Source: Inia geoffrensis (taxonomy: Eukaryota; Chordata; Mammalia; Artiodactyla; Iniidae). Taken from it: DNA of 64,000 bases. The translations under genes were made by a program, and so were the position numbers. The notes under the pieces were generated by a model that worked only from the letters and a program-made list of their open reading frames with translations, was not told the DNA's origin and did not search any database. Shown one piece after another: positions 12,155 through 24,933 of this stretch; positions within the stretch are counted from its first letter, which is position 1; every line of letters starts with the position of its first letter. Location: NCBI GenBank assembly GCA_036417435.1, contig CM070910.1, forward strand, positions 78,724,784-78,788,783. The letters are read 5' to 3'.

Positions 12155-13888
12155 TTGGTGTGGCTGTATCTTTTTCATTTAAATTTTCCGAATCTATAGC
12201 ACCATTATTGGAAGTGCCCTAGGCTCTCTAGCTTCGTTTTTTCTTTGTTCCAGGAAGCACGATCCACTTCTCCAGGTGGCTGTTGGCAATTTACATCCGG
12301 TCCATCAGCATAACAAGGCTGCCAGTTCTCCATTGCCTGTCCTGCCTCTCTGGATTTTACAATTTTTTCGGACGGCCTTTTGGATCGGTGGGAAGTGAGA
12401 CTTCCTTGTATTGCGGATTTCCATTGCAGGCTTCCTTGGTTGGCCAAAAAGGGCGTATGCGTTTTTTCCTGAATATATTCAGGAAAAAACGCATACGCCC
12501 TTTTTGGCCAAGTGCATCACTGTCGAACTGCTGCCTCTTTTCCTACGCTTTCAGAGCAGTTCTTATCTACCCCCTGATATCTGTTTTCTGCAATTCTGCG
12601 TGGCGTTCAAGTCCTCTTCACAGCCTTCCTTCAATAAATTTTTGGATGATAGGGGTCATTTGGAACTCTGCAGAATTGTGAGTTACAGTGCCAAAAATCT
12701 CCTTTTCTCAACTCGCTTTCTTGTGAGCTGACCGCAAACCCGAAGAATTGCTTCAGGCCCTAATCTCGTTCCGGCATGGCCCGCTGAGCCTTTGGTGAAT
12801 TCTTCTTCCTGTAGGGAAATCAGAGTTCAATGTGCCCGTCGAAACACATCGAGTTAGCCGCTCATTCGTTCTCCTTATTCCTGTTCATCTTCCACAGAAA
12901 TTGCAAACTGTGCGAAACAAGAGGTCAAAGGCACTGACTCTCCAAGTGGGGAGAATATTAATATCGCATCTGGAACTGCGAACTCGAGTACCAGGGGGCG
13001 AAAATGGCGATGAGTTTTAAAATTTTGCCTGGTCACTTCGTGGACCATATTGTGGGTTTTCCATGCATATTTCAGCTGAAGGATAAATCCCTTAAACGTG
13101 GAGATTTGGGACCCGTGGGATGGGAACCATGCACCATTACCTCAAAGGGTCTGAATTCCCTCAGCAATAATATCAGCCCCAAGTGTCCAGCCTTATCTCT
13201 CCCCCAGCTGTGGATGTAGAGGTGGTAAATCCAAGATTCCTCACAAGCCCTGAAGGACTTATTTAAGAATTTCTCTCTATTTCACAGTCCTTGTGTTTTG
13301 TTTTTCAAATTTATTTTTATAAGGGGATTTAGCTTATTGACACTGCTGTGTGTAGGGTGCTGTACACAAATGATTTTTTAATGGAGACCTATAAATGTAT
13401 GGGTTTTAATTTTCTTCATAGTCAGGCATATACTTAGGTTTTGAATACGGGGTGTTGAGTCCATTTCGTTGAGCAAGGAGTAGGTCTTGTCTAATATATA
13501 TTTGGCTTATGGAATGGTTTCTGTCCTAATGTGAACCTCTGGTTTTATGCAGCCTTCCCACTCTCCTTTCCCCTTAAGCAAGCATAAGTTTCTTTTGTAA
13601 ATGTGAGACTCTGTTGTGTTTTGTAATGCAGTTCACACGTAGCCGTGTTTACATTCCCGGTATTAGTGATATCTTATGATGTTTCTTTTTCTGTGTGACT
13701 TATTTCACTTAGAATCATCATAACTAAATCCTCTCATTATGCTGCTACTGGTCTGTTGCCATTGATTTCATTGTTGAGTGATATTCCATTGTAGGGATGT
13801 ACCACAACATCTATATCCATTTTTCTCTTTCTGGGCTATTAAAGTTGTACCATAGTCAAGGATCCTGTACACAGAGCAGCCCCAAACT
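12155..13888. repeat. Satellite monomer 8
   Basis: 1,734 bp; palindrome 12440-12511, perfect. The first half is like monomers 2 and 10. The second half carries TTTCAGCTG and CCGTGGGATGG, shared with 11 and 17. Confidence 0.9.
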
Positions 13889-15626
13889 TTGGTGTGGCTG
13901 TGTCTTTTTCATTTAAATTTTCCGAATCTATAGCACCATAAGTGGAAGTGCCCTAGGCTCTCTAGCTTGGTTTTCTCTTTGTTCCAGGAAACACCATCCA
14001 CTTCTCCAGAGTGGCTGTTGGCAATTTACATCCCGCCCATCAGCATAACAAGGCTGCCAGTTCTCCATGGCCTGTCCTGCCTCTCTGGATTTTACACTTT
14101 TTTCGGACGGCCCTTTGGATCGGTGGGAAGTGAGACTTCCTTGTAGTGCGGATTTCCATTGTAGGCTTGCTTGGTTGGCCAAAAAGGGCGTATGCGTTTT
14201 TTCCTGAATATATTCAGGAAAAAACGCATACGCCCTTTTTGGCCAAGTGCATCACTGTCGAACTGCTGCCTCTTTTCCTACGCTTTCAGAGCAATTCTTA
14301 TCTACCCCCTGATATCTGTTTTCTGCAATTCTGTATCGCGTTCAAGTCCTCTTCACAGCCTTCCTTCAATAAATTTTTGGATGATAGGGGTCATTTGGAA
14401 CTCTGCAGGATTGTGAGTTACAGTGCCAAAGATCTCCTTTTCTCAACTCGCTTTCTTGTGAGCTGACCGAAAACCCGAAGAATTGCTTCAGGCCCTAATA
14501 TCGTTCCGGCATGGCCCGCTGAGCCTTTGGTAAATTCTTCTTCCTGTAGGGAAATCAGAGTTCAATGTGCCCGTCCAAACACGTCGAGTTAGCCGCTCAT
14601 TGGTTCTCCTTTTTCCTGTTCATCTTCCACAGAAATTGCAAACTGTGCCAAACAAGAGGTCAAAGGCACTGACTCTCCAAGTGTGGAGAATGTTAATATC
14701 GCATCTGGAACGGTGAACTCGATTATCAGGGGGTGAAAATGGCGATTTGTTTTAGAAATTATGCCTGATCCCTTCGTGGACCATATTCTGGATTTTCCAT
14801 GCATATTTTAGCTGAAGGATAAATCCCTTAAACGTGGAGATTTGGGACCCATGGAATGGGAACCATGCACCATTACCTCAAAGGCGTCTGCATTCCCTCA
14901 CCAATAGTATCAGCCCCAAGTGTCCAGCCTTATCTCTCCCCCAGCTGTGGATGTAGAGGTGGTAAATCCAAGATTCCTCACAAGCCCTGAAGGACTTATT
15001 TAAGAATTTCTCTCTATTTGTCATTCCTTGTGTTTTCATTTTCAAATTTATTTTTATAAGGGAATTTAGCTTATTTACACTGCTGTGTGTATGCTGCTGT
15101 ACACAAATGATTTTCTTATGGAGACCTATAAATGTATGGGTTTTAATTTTCTTCATACTCAGGTATATTCCTGGGTTTTGAATACGGGGTGTAGAGTCCA
15201 TTTGGTTGAGCAAGGAGTAGGTCTTGTTTAATATATATTTGGCTTATGGAATGGTATCTGTCCTAATGTCAACCTCTGGTTTTATGCAGCCTCCCCACTC
15301 TCCTTTCCCCTTAAGCAAGCATAAGTTTCTTTTGTAAATGTGAGAATCTGTTGTGTTTTGTAATGCAGTTCACACGTAGCCGTGTTTACATTCCCGGTAT
15401 TAGTGATATCTTATGATGTTTCTTTTTCTGTGTGACTTATTTCACTTAGAATCATCATAACTAAATCCACTCATTATGCTGCTACTGGTCTGTTGCCATT
15501 GATTTCATTGTTGAGTGATATCCCATTGTAGGGATGCACCACCACTTCTATATCCATTTTTTCTCTTTCTGGGCTATTAAAGTTGTACCATAGTCAAGGA
15601 TCCCGTACACAGAGCAGCCCCAAACT
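13889..15626. repeat. Satellite monomer 9
   Basis: 1,738 bp; palindrome 14175-14246, perfect. Counterpart of monomer 1; private CCTAATATCG near 14,496 and CGGTGAACTC near 14,712. Confidence 0.9.
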
Positions 15627-17360
15627 TTGGTGTGGCTGTATCTTTTTCATTTAAATTTTCCGAATCTATAGCACCATTATTGGAAGTGCCCTAGGCTCTC
15701 TAGCTTCGTTTTTTCTTTGTTCCAGGAAGCACGATCCACTTCTCCAGGTGGCTGTTGGCAATTTACATCCGGTCCATCAGCATAACAAGGCTGCCAGTTC
15801 TCCATTGCCTGTCCTGCCTCTCTGGATTTTACAATTTTTTCGGACGGCCTTTTGGATCGGTGGGAAGTGAGACTTCCTTGTAGTGCGGATTTCCATTGCA
15901 GGCTTGCTTGGTTGGCCAAAAAGGGCGTATGCGTTTTTTCCTGAATATATTCAGGAAAAAACGCATACGCCCTTTTTGGCCAAGTGCATCACTGTCGAAC
16001 TGCTGCCTCTTTTCCTACGCTTTCAGAGCAATTCTTATCTACCCCCTGATATCTGTTTTCTGCAATTCTGCGTCGCGTTCAAGTCCTCTTCACAGCCTTC
16101 CTTCAATAAATTTTTGGATGATAGGGGTCATTTGGAACTCTGCAGAATTGTGAGTTACAGTGCCAAAAATCTCCTTTTCTCCACTCGCTTTCTTGTGAGC
16201 TGACCGCAAACCCGAAGAATTGCTTCAGGCCCTAATCTCGTTCCGGCATGGCCCGCTGAGCCTTTGGTGAATTCTTCTTCCTGTAGGGAAATCAGAGTTC
16301 AATGTGCCCGTCGAAACACATCGAGTTAGCCGCTCATTCGTTCTCCTTATTCCTGTTCATCTTCCACAGAAATTGCAAACTGTGCGAAACAAGAGGTCAA
16401 AGGCACTGACTCTCCAAGTGGGGAGAATATTAATATCGCATCTGGAACGGCGAACTCGAGTACCAGGGGGCGAAAATGGCGATGAGTTTTAAAATTTTGC
16501 CTGGTCACTTCGTGGACCATATTCTGGGTTTTCCATGCATATTTTAGCTGAAGGATAAATCCCTTAAACGTGGAGATTTGGGACCCGTGGAATGGGAACC
16601 ATGCACCATTACCTCAAAGGGTCTGCATTCCCTCACCAATACTATCAGCCCCAAGTGTCCAGCCTTATCTCTCCCCCAGCTGTGGATGTAGAGGTGGTAA
16701 ATCCAAGATTCCTCACAAGCCCTGAAGGAGTTATTTAAGAATTTCTCTCTATTTCACAGTCCTTGTGTTTTGTTTTTCAAATTTATTTTTATTAGGGGAT
16801 TTAGCTTATTGACACTGCTGTGTGTAGGGTGCTGTACACAAATGATTTTTTAATGGAGACCTATAAATGTATGGGTTTTAATTTTCTTCATAGTCAGGCA
16901 TATTCCTAGGTTTTGAATACGGGGTGTTGAGTCCATTTCGTTGAGCAAGGAGTAGGTCTTGTCTAATATATATTTGGCTTATGGAATGGTTTCTGTCCTA
17001 ATGTGAACCTCTGGTTTTATGCAGCCTCCCCACTCTCCTTTCCCCTTAAGCAAGCATAAGTTTCTTTTGTAAATGTGAGACTCTGTTGTGTTTTGTAATG
17101 CAGTTCACACGTAGCCGTGTTTACATTCCCGGTATTAGTGATATCTTATGATGTTTCTTTTTCTGTGTGACTTATTTCACTTAGAATCATCATAACTAAA
17201 TCCTCTCATTATGCTGCTACTGGTCTGTTGCCATTGATTTCATTGTTGAGTGATATTCCATTGTAGGGATGTACCACAACTTCTATATCCATTTTTCTCG
17301 TTCTGGGCTATTAAAGTTGTACCATAGTCAAGGATCCTGTACACAGAGCAGCCCCAAACG
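15627..17360. repeat. Satellite monomer 10
   Basis: 1,734 bp; palindrome 15912-15983, perfect. Counterpart of monomer 2, sharing TCTCCACTCG, GAAGGAGTTA and ATTAGGGG. Confidence 0.9.
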
Positions 17361-19096
17361 TTCGTGTGGCTGTGTCTTTTTCATTTAAATTTTCCGAATC
17401 TATAGCACCATAAGTGGAAGTGCCCTAGGCTCTCTAGCTTGGTTTTCTCTTTGTTCCAGGAAACACCATCCACTTCTCCAGAGTGCCTGTTGGCAATTTA
17501 CATCCCGCCCATCAGCATAACAAGGATGCCGGTTCTCCATGGCCTGTCCTGCCTCTCTGGATTTTACACTTTATTCGGACGGCCCTTTGGATCGGTGGGA
17601 AGTGAGACTTCCTTGTAATGCGGATTTCCATTGCAGGCTTGCTTGGTTGGCCAAAAAGGGCGGATGCGTTTTTTCCTGAATATATTCAGGAAAAAACGCA
17701 TACACCCTTTTTGGCCAAGTGCATCACTCTCGAACTGCTGCCTCTTTTCCTATGCTTTCAGAGCAATTCTTATCTACCCCCTGATATCTGTTTTCTGCAA
17801 TTCTGCGTCGCGTTCAAGTCCTCTTCACAGCCTTCCTTCAATAAATTTTTGGATGATAGGGGTCATTTGGAACTCTGCAGGATTGTGAGTTACAGTGGCA
17901 AAGATCTCCTTTTCTCAACTCGCTTTCTTGTGAGCTGACCGCAAACCCGAAGAATTGCTTGAGGCCCTAATCTCGTTCCGGCATGGCCCGCTGAACCTTT
18001 GGTGAATTCTTCTTCCTGTAGGGAAATCAGAGTTCAATGTGCCCGTCGAAACACATCGAGTTAGCCGCTCATTGGTTCTCCTTATTCCTGTTCATCTTCC
18101 ACAGAAATTGCAAAATGTGCCAAACAAGAGGTCAAAGGCACTGACTCTCCAAGTGGGGAGAATGTTAATATCGCATCTGGAACGGCGAACTCGAGTATCA
18201 GGGGGCGAAAATGGCGATGAGTTTTAGAAATTATGCCTGATCACTTCGTGGACCATATTCTGGGTTTTCCATGCATATTTCAGCTGAAGGATAAATCCCT
18301 TAAACGTGGAGATTTGGGACCCGTGGGATGGGAACCATGCACCATTACCTCAAAGGGTCTGAATTCCCTCAGCAATAATATCAGCCCCAAGTGTCCAGCC
18401 TTATCTCTCCCCCAGCTGTGGATGTAGAGGTGGTAAATCCAAGATTCCTCACAAGCCCTGAAGGACTTATTTAAGAATTTCTCTCTATTTCACAGTCCTT
18501 GTGTTTTGTTTTTCAAATTTATTTTTATAAGGGGATTTAGCTTATTGACACTGCTGTGTGTAGGGTGCCGTACACAAATGATTTTTTAATGGAGACCTAT
18601 AAATGTATGGGTTTTAATTTTCTTCATAGTCAGGCATATTCTTAGGTTTTGAATACGGGGTGTTGAGTCCATTTCGTTGAGCAAGGAGTAGGTCTTGTCT
18701 AATATATATTTGGCTTATGGAATGGTTTCTGTCCTAATGTGAACCTCTGGTTTTATGCAGCCTTCCCACTCTCCTTTCCCCTTAAGCAAGCATAAGTTTC
18801 TTTTGTAAATGTGAGACTCTGTTGTGTTTTGTAATGCAGTTCACACGTAGCCGTGTTTACATTCCCGGTATTAGTGATATCTTATGATGTTTCATTTTCT
18901 GTGTGACTTATTTCACTTAGAATCATCATAACTAAATCCTCTCATTATGCTGCTACTGGTCTGTTGCCATTGATTTCATTGTTGAGTGATATTCCATTGT
19001 AGGGATGTACCACAACTTCTATATCCATTTTTCTCTTTCTGGGCTATTAAAGTTGTACCATAGTCAAGGATCCTGTACACAGAGCAGCCCCAAACT
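17361..19096. repeat. Satellite monomer 11 (chimeric)
   Basis: 1,736 bp; palindrome 17647-17718, two mismatched pairs. Matches monomer 3 up to about 18,000-18,035 and then switches to the subtype seen in the second halves of monomers 8 and 17. Confidence 0.9.
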
Positions 19097-20830
19097 TTGG
19101 TGTGGCTGTGTCTTTTTCATTTAAATTTTCCGAATCTATAGCACCATAAGTGGAAGTGCCCTAGGCTCTCTAGCTTGGTTTTCTCTTTGTTCCAGGAAAC
19201 ACCATCCACTTCTCCAGAGTGGCTGTTGGCAATTTACATCCCGCCCATCAGCATAACAAGGCTGCCGGTTCTCCATGGCCTGTCCTGCCTCTCTGGATTT
19301 TACACTTTTTTCGGACGGCCCTTTGGATCGGTGGGAAGTGAGACTTCTTGTAGTGCGGATTTCCATTGCAGGCTTGCTTGGTTGGCCAAAAAGGGCGGAT
19401 GCGTTTTTTCCTGAATATATTCAGGAAAAAACGCATACACCCTTTTTGGCCAAGTTCATCACTGTCGAACTGCTGCCTCTTTTCCTACGCTTTCAGAGCA
19501 ATTCTTATCTACCCCCTGATATCTGTTTTCTGCAATTCTGCGTCGCGTTCAAGTCCTCTTCACAGCGTTCCTTCAATAAATTTTTGGATGATAGGGGTCA
19601 TTTGGAACTCTGCAGGATTTTGAGTTACAGTGGCAAAGATCTCCTTTTCTCAACTCGCTTTCTTGTGAGCTGACCGAAAACCCGAAGAATTGCTTGAGGC
19701 CCTAATCTCGTTCCGGCATGGCCCGCTGCGCCTTTGGTGAATTCTTCTTCCTGTAGGGAAATCAGAGTTCAATGTGCACGTCCAAACACATCGAGTTAGC
19801 CGCTCATTCGTTCTCCTTATTCCTGTTCATCTTCCACAGAAATTGCAAACTGTGCGAAACAAGAGGTCAAAGGCACTGACTCTCCAAGTGGGGAGAATAT
19901 TAATATCGCATCTGGAACGGCGAACTCGAGTACCAGGGGGCGAAAATGGCGATGAGTTTTAAAATTTTGCCTGGTCACTTCGTGGACCATATTCTGGGTT
20001 TTCCATGCATATTTTAGCTGAAGGATAAATCCCTTAAACGTGGAGATTTGGGACCCGTGCAATGGGAACCATGCACCATTACCTCAGAGGGTCTGCATTC
20101 CCTCACCAATACTATCAGCCCCAAGTGTCCAGCCTTATCTCTCCCCCAGCTGTGGATGTAGAGGTGGTAAATCCAAGATTCCCCACAAGCCCTGAAGGAC
20201 TTATTTAAGAATTTCTCTCTATTTGACATTCCTTGTGTTTTCTTTTTCAAATTTATTTTTATAAGGGGAATTAGCTTATTTACACTGCTGTGTGCATGCT
20301 GCTGTACACAAATGATTTTCTTATGGAGACCGATAAATGTATGGGTTTTAATTTTCTGCATACTCAGGTATATTCCTGGGTTTTGAATACGGGGTGTAGA
20401 GTCCATTTGGTTGAGCAAGGAGTAGGTCTTGTCTAATATATATTTGGCTTATGGAATGGTATCTGTCCTAATGTGAACCTCTGGTTTTATGCAGCCTCCC
20501 CACTCTCCTTTCCCCTTAAGCAAGCATAAGTTTCTTTTGTAAATGTGAGACTCTGTTGTGTTTTGTAATCCAGTTCACACGTAGCCGTGTTTACATTCCC
20601 GGTATTAGTGATATCTTATGATGTTTCTTTTTCTGTGTGACTTATTTCACTTAGAATCATCATAACTAAATCCTCTCATTATGCTGCTACTGGTCTGTTG
20701 CCATTGATTTCATTGTTGAGTGATATTCCATTGTACGGATGTACCACAACTTCTATATCCATTTTTCTCTTTCTGGGCTATTAAAGTTGTACCATAGTCA
20801 AGGATGCCGTACACAGAGAAGCCCCAAACT
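19097..20830. repeat. Satellite monomer 12
   Basis: 1,734 bp; palindrome 19382-19453, two mismatched pairs. First copy with the one-base loss GAGACTTCTTG that marks the 15/17/18/20/21/23 family. Private CAAGTTCATC. Confidence 0.9.
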
Positions 20831-22566
20831 TTGGTGTGGCTGTGTCTTTTTCATTTAAATTTTCCGAATCTATAGCACCATAAGTGGAAGTGCCCTAGGC
20901 TCTCTAGCTTGTTTTTTTCTTTGTTCCAGGAAACACCATCCACTTCTCCAGAGTGGCTGTTGGCAATTTACATCCCGCCCATCAGCATAACAAGGCTGCC
21001 AGTTCTCCATGGCCTGTCCTGCCTCTCTGGATTTTACACTTTTTTCGGACGGCCCTTTGGATCGGTGGGAAGTGAGACTTCCTTGTAGTGCGGATTTCCA
21101 TTGCAGGCTTGCTTGGTTGGCCAAAAAGGGCGTATGCGTTTTTTCCTGAATATATTCAGGAAAAAACGCATACGCCCGTTTTGGCCAAGTGCATCACTGT
21201 CGAACTGCTGCCTCTTTTCCTACGCTTTCAGAGCAATTCTTATCTACCCCCTGATATCTGATTTCTGCAATTCTGTGTCGCGTTCAAGTCCTCTTCACAG
21301 CCTTAATTCAATAAATTTTTGGATGATAGGGGTCATTTGGAACTCTGCAGGATTGTGAGTTACAGTGCCAAAGATCTCCTTTTCTCAACTCGCTTTCTTG
21401 TGAGCTGACCGAAAACCCGAAGAATTGCTTCAGGCCCTAATCTCGTTCCGGCATGGCCCGCTGAGCCTTTGGTGAATTCTTCTTCCTGTAGGGAAATCAG
21501 AGTTCAATGTGCCCGTCCAAACACATCGAGTTAGCCGCTCATTGGTTCTCCTTATTCCTGTTCATCTTCCACAGAAATTGCAAACTGTGCGAAACAAGAG
21601 GTCAAAGGCACTGACTCTCCAAGTGGGGAGAATGTTAATATCGCATCTGGAACGGCGAACTCGAGTATCAGGGGGCGAAAATGGCGATGAGTTTTAGAAA
21701 TTATGCCTGATCACTTCGTGGACCATATTCTGGGTTTTCCATGCATATTTTAGCTGAAGGATAAATCCCTTAAACGTGGAGATTTGTGACCCGTGGAATG
21801 GGAACCATGCACCATTACCTCAAAGGGTCTGCATTCCCTCACCAATACTATCAGCCCCAAGTGTCCAGCCTTATCTCTCCCCCAGCTGTGGATGTAGAGG
21901 TGGTAAATCCAAGATTCCTCACAAACCCTGAAGGACTTATTTTAGAATTTCTCTCTATTTCACAGTCCTTGTGTTTTGTTTTTCAAATTTATTTTTATAA
22001 GGGGATTTAGCTTATTGACACTGCTGTGTGTATGGTGCTGTACACAAATGATTTTCTTATGGAGACCTATAAATGTATGAGTTTTAATTTTCTTCATAGT
22101 CAGGCATATTCCTAGGTTTTGAATACGGGGTGTTGAGTCCATTTCGTTGAGCAAGGAGTAGGTCTTGTCTATTATATATTTGGCTTATGGAATGGTATCT
22201 GTCCTAATGTGAACCTCTGGTTTTATGCAGCCTCCCCACTCTCCTTTCCCCTTAAGCAAGCATAAGTTTCTTTTGTAAATGTGAGACTCTGTTGTGTTTT
22301 GTAATGCAGTTCACACGTAGCCATGTTTACATTCCCGGTATTAGTGATATCTTATGATGTTTCTTTTTCTGTGTGACTTATTTCACTTAGAATCATCATA
22401 ACTAAATCCTCTCATTATGCTGCTACTGGTCTGTTGCCATTGATTTCATTGTTGAGTGATATTCCATTGTAGGGATGTACCACAACTTCCATATCCATTT
22501 TTCTCTTTCTGGGCTATTAAAGTTGTACCATAGTCAAGGATCCCGTACACAGAGCAGCCCCAAACT
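20831..22566. repeat. Satellite monomer 13
   Basis: 1,736 bp; palindrome 21117-21188, one mismatched pair (CGCCCG on the right arm). Private CTGATTTCTGC and CCTTAATTC. Its second half matches that of monomer 15. Confidence 0.9.
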
Positions 22567-24933
22567 TTGGTGTGGCTGTGTCTTTTTCATTTAAATTTTC
22601 CGAATCTATAGCACCATAAGTTGAAGTGCCCTAGGCTCTCTAGCTTGTTTTTTTCTTTGTGCCAGGAAACACCATCCACTTCTCCAGAGTGGCTGTTGGC
22701 AGTTTACATCCAGTCCATCAGCATAACAAGGCTGCCGGTTCTCCATGGCCTGTCCTGCCTCTCTGGATTTTACAATTTTTTCGGACGGCCCTTTGGATCG
22801 GTGGGAAGTGAGACTTCCTTGTAGTGCGGATTTCCATTGCAGGCTTGCTTGGTTGGCCAAAAAGGGCGTATGCGTTTTTTCCTGAATATATTCAGGAAAA
22901 AACGCATACGCCCTTTTTGGCCAAGTGCCTCACTGTCGAACTGCTGCCTATTTTCCTACGCTTTCAGAGAAATTCTTATCTACCCCGATATCTGTTTTCT
23001 GCAATTCTGCGTCGCGTTCAAGTCCTCTTCACTGCCTTCCTTCAATAAATTTTTTGATGATAGGGGTCATTTGGAACTCTGCAGGATTGTGAGTTACAGT
23101 GCCAAAGATCTCCTTTTCTCAACTCGCTTTCTTGTGAGCTGACCGCAAACCCGAAGAATTGCTTCAGGCCCTAATCTCGTTCCGGCATGGCCCGCTGAGC
23201 CTTTGGTGAATTCTTCTTCCTGTAGGGAAATCAGAGTTCAATGTGCCCGTCCAAACACATCGAGTTAGCCGCTCATTGGTTCTCCTTATTCCTGTTCATC
23301 TTCCACAGAAATTGCAAACTGTGCCAAACAAGAGGTCAAAGGCACTGACTCTCCAAGTGGGGAGAATGTTAATATCGCATCTGGAACGGCGAACTCGAGT
23401 ATCAAGGGGCGAAAATGGCGATGAGTTTTAGAAATTATGCCTGATCACTTCGTGGACCATATTCTGGGTTTTCCATGCATATTTTAGCTGAAGGATAAAT
23501 CCCTTAAACGTGGAGATTTGGGACCCGTGGAATGGGAACCATGCACCATTACCTCAAAGGGTCTGCATTCCCTCACCAATACTATCAGCCCCAAGTGTCC
23601 AGCCTTATCTCTCCCCCAGCTGTGGATGTAGAGGTGGTAAATCCAAGATTCCTCACAAGCCCTGAAGGAGTTATTTAAGAATTTCTCTCTATTTCACAGT
23701 CCTTGTGTTTTGTTTTTCAAATTTATTTTTATAAGGGGATTTAGCTTATTCACACTGCTGTGTGTATGGTGCTGTACACAAATGATTTTTTAATGGAGAC
23801 CTATAAATGTATGGGTTTTAATTTTCTTCATAGTCAGGCATATTCCTAGGTTTTGAATACGGGGTGTTGAGTCCATTTCGTTGAGCAAGGAGTAGGTCTT
23901 GTCTAATATATATTTGGCTTATGGAATGGTTTCTGTCCTAATGTGAACCTCTGGTTTTATGCAGCCTTCCCACTCTCCTTTCCCCTTAAGCAAGCATAAG
24001 TTTCTTTTGTAAATGTGAGACTCTGTTGTGTTTTGTAATGCAGTTCACACGTAGCCGTGTTTACATTCCCGGTATTAGTGATATCTTATGATGTTTCATT
24101 TTCTGTGTGACTTATTTCACTTAGAATCATCATAACTAAATCCTCTCATTATGCTGCTACTGGTCTGTTGCCATTGATTTCATTGTTGAGTGATATTCCA
24201 TTGTAGGGATGTACCACAACTTCTATATCCATTTTTCTCTTTCTGGGCTATTAAAGTTGTACCATAGTCAAGGATCCTGTACACAGAGCAGCCCCAAACT
24301 TTGGTGTGGCTGTGTCTTTTTCATTTAAATTTTCCGAATCTATAGCACCATAAGTGGAAGTGCCCTAGGCTCTCTAGCTTGGTTTTCTCTTTGTTCCAGG
24401 AAACACCATCCACTTCTCCAGAGTGGCTGTTGGCAATTTACATCCCGCCCATCAGCATAACAAGGCTGCCGGTTCTCCATGGCCTGTCCTGCCTCTCTGG
24501 ATTTTACACTTTTTTCGGACGGCCCTTTGGATCGGTGGGAAGTGAGACTTCTTGTAGTGCGGATTTCCATTGCAGGCTTGCTTGGTTGGCCAAAAAGGGC
24601 GGATGCGTTTTTTCCTGAATATATTCAGGAAAAAACGCATACACCCTTTTTGGCCAAGTGCATCACGGTCGAACTGCTGCCTCTTTTCCTACGCTTTCAG
24701 AGCAATTCTTATCTACCCCCTGATATCTGTTTTCTGCAATTCTGCGTCGCTTTCAAGTCCTCTTCACAGCGTTCCTTCAATAAGTTTTTGGATGATAGGG
24801 GTCATTTGGAACTCTGCAGGATTGTGAGTTACAGTGGCAAAGATCTCCTTTTCTCAACTCGCTTTCTTGTGAGCTGACCGAAAACCCGAAGAATTGCTTG
24901 AGGCCCTAATCTCGTTCCGGCATGGCCCGCTGC
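21465..24933. repeat. 3,469-bp dimer duplication, copy 1 (approximate limits)
   Basis: The second half of monomer 13, monomer 14 and the first part of monomer 15 match monomers 15-17 at a shift of 3,469 bp. Shared rare variants include ACAAACCCTG, TCTATTATATATTTGG, AGCCATGTTTAC, ACTTCCATATCC, the 2-bp loss giving CTACCCCGATATC, and CACGGTCG. The left edge is bracketed by A at 21464 against C at 24933. The right edge is less clear. Confidence 0.65.
22567..24300. repeat. Satellite monomer 14
   Basis: 1,734 bp; palindrome 22853-22924, perfect. Has the 2-bp loss CTACCCCGATATC and TTTTTTGATG, shared with 16, 19 and 22. Nearest relative is 16. Confidence 0.9.

Larger units (their letters stand above)
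1..13888. repeat. 8-monomer higher-order repeat, copy 1 (13,888 bp)
   Basis: Monomers 1, 2 and the first part of 3 reappear as monomers 9, 10 and 11 at a constant shift of 13,888 bp, eight monomers. Rare variants are carried over: CGTTCGTG at the start of monomers 3 and 11, AAGGATGCCGG, CTTTATTCGG, CTGAACC at 4104/17992, and ATTAGGGG in monomers 2 and 10. I noticed only about ten differences in the roughly 4.1 kb shared. The left limit cannot be seen because the window starts inside the unit. Monomers 7 and 8 are looser relatives of 1/9 and 2/10, hinting at an older dimer. Confidence 0.8.
13889..18020. repeat. 8-monomer higher-order repeat, truncated copy 2
   Basis: Near-identical to 1-4130. 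The last rare shared variant is the A at 17995 (matching 4107). The first clear break is C at 18035 against G at 4147, after which monomer 11 follows a different subtype. Identity therefore ends within about 40 bp, and the end coordinate given is a midpoint. Confidence 0.75.

Noticed and set aside
19248..19436. Minus-strand frame with the same peptide core (MRFFLNIFRKKRI) as the plus strand
   Set aside because: A direct result of the palindrome, which reads the same on both strands.
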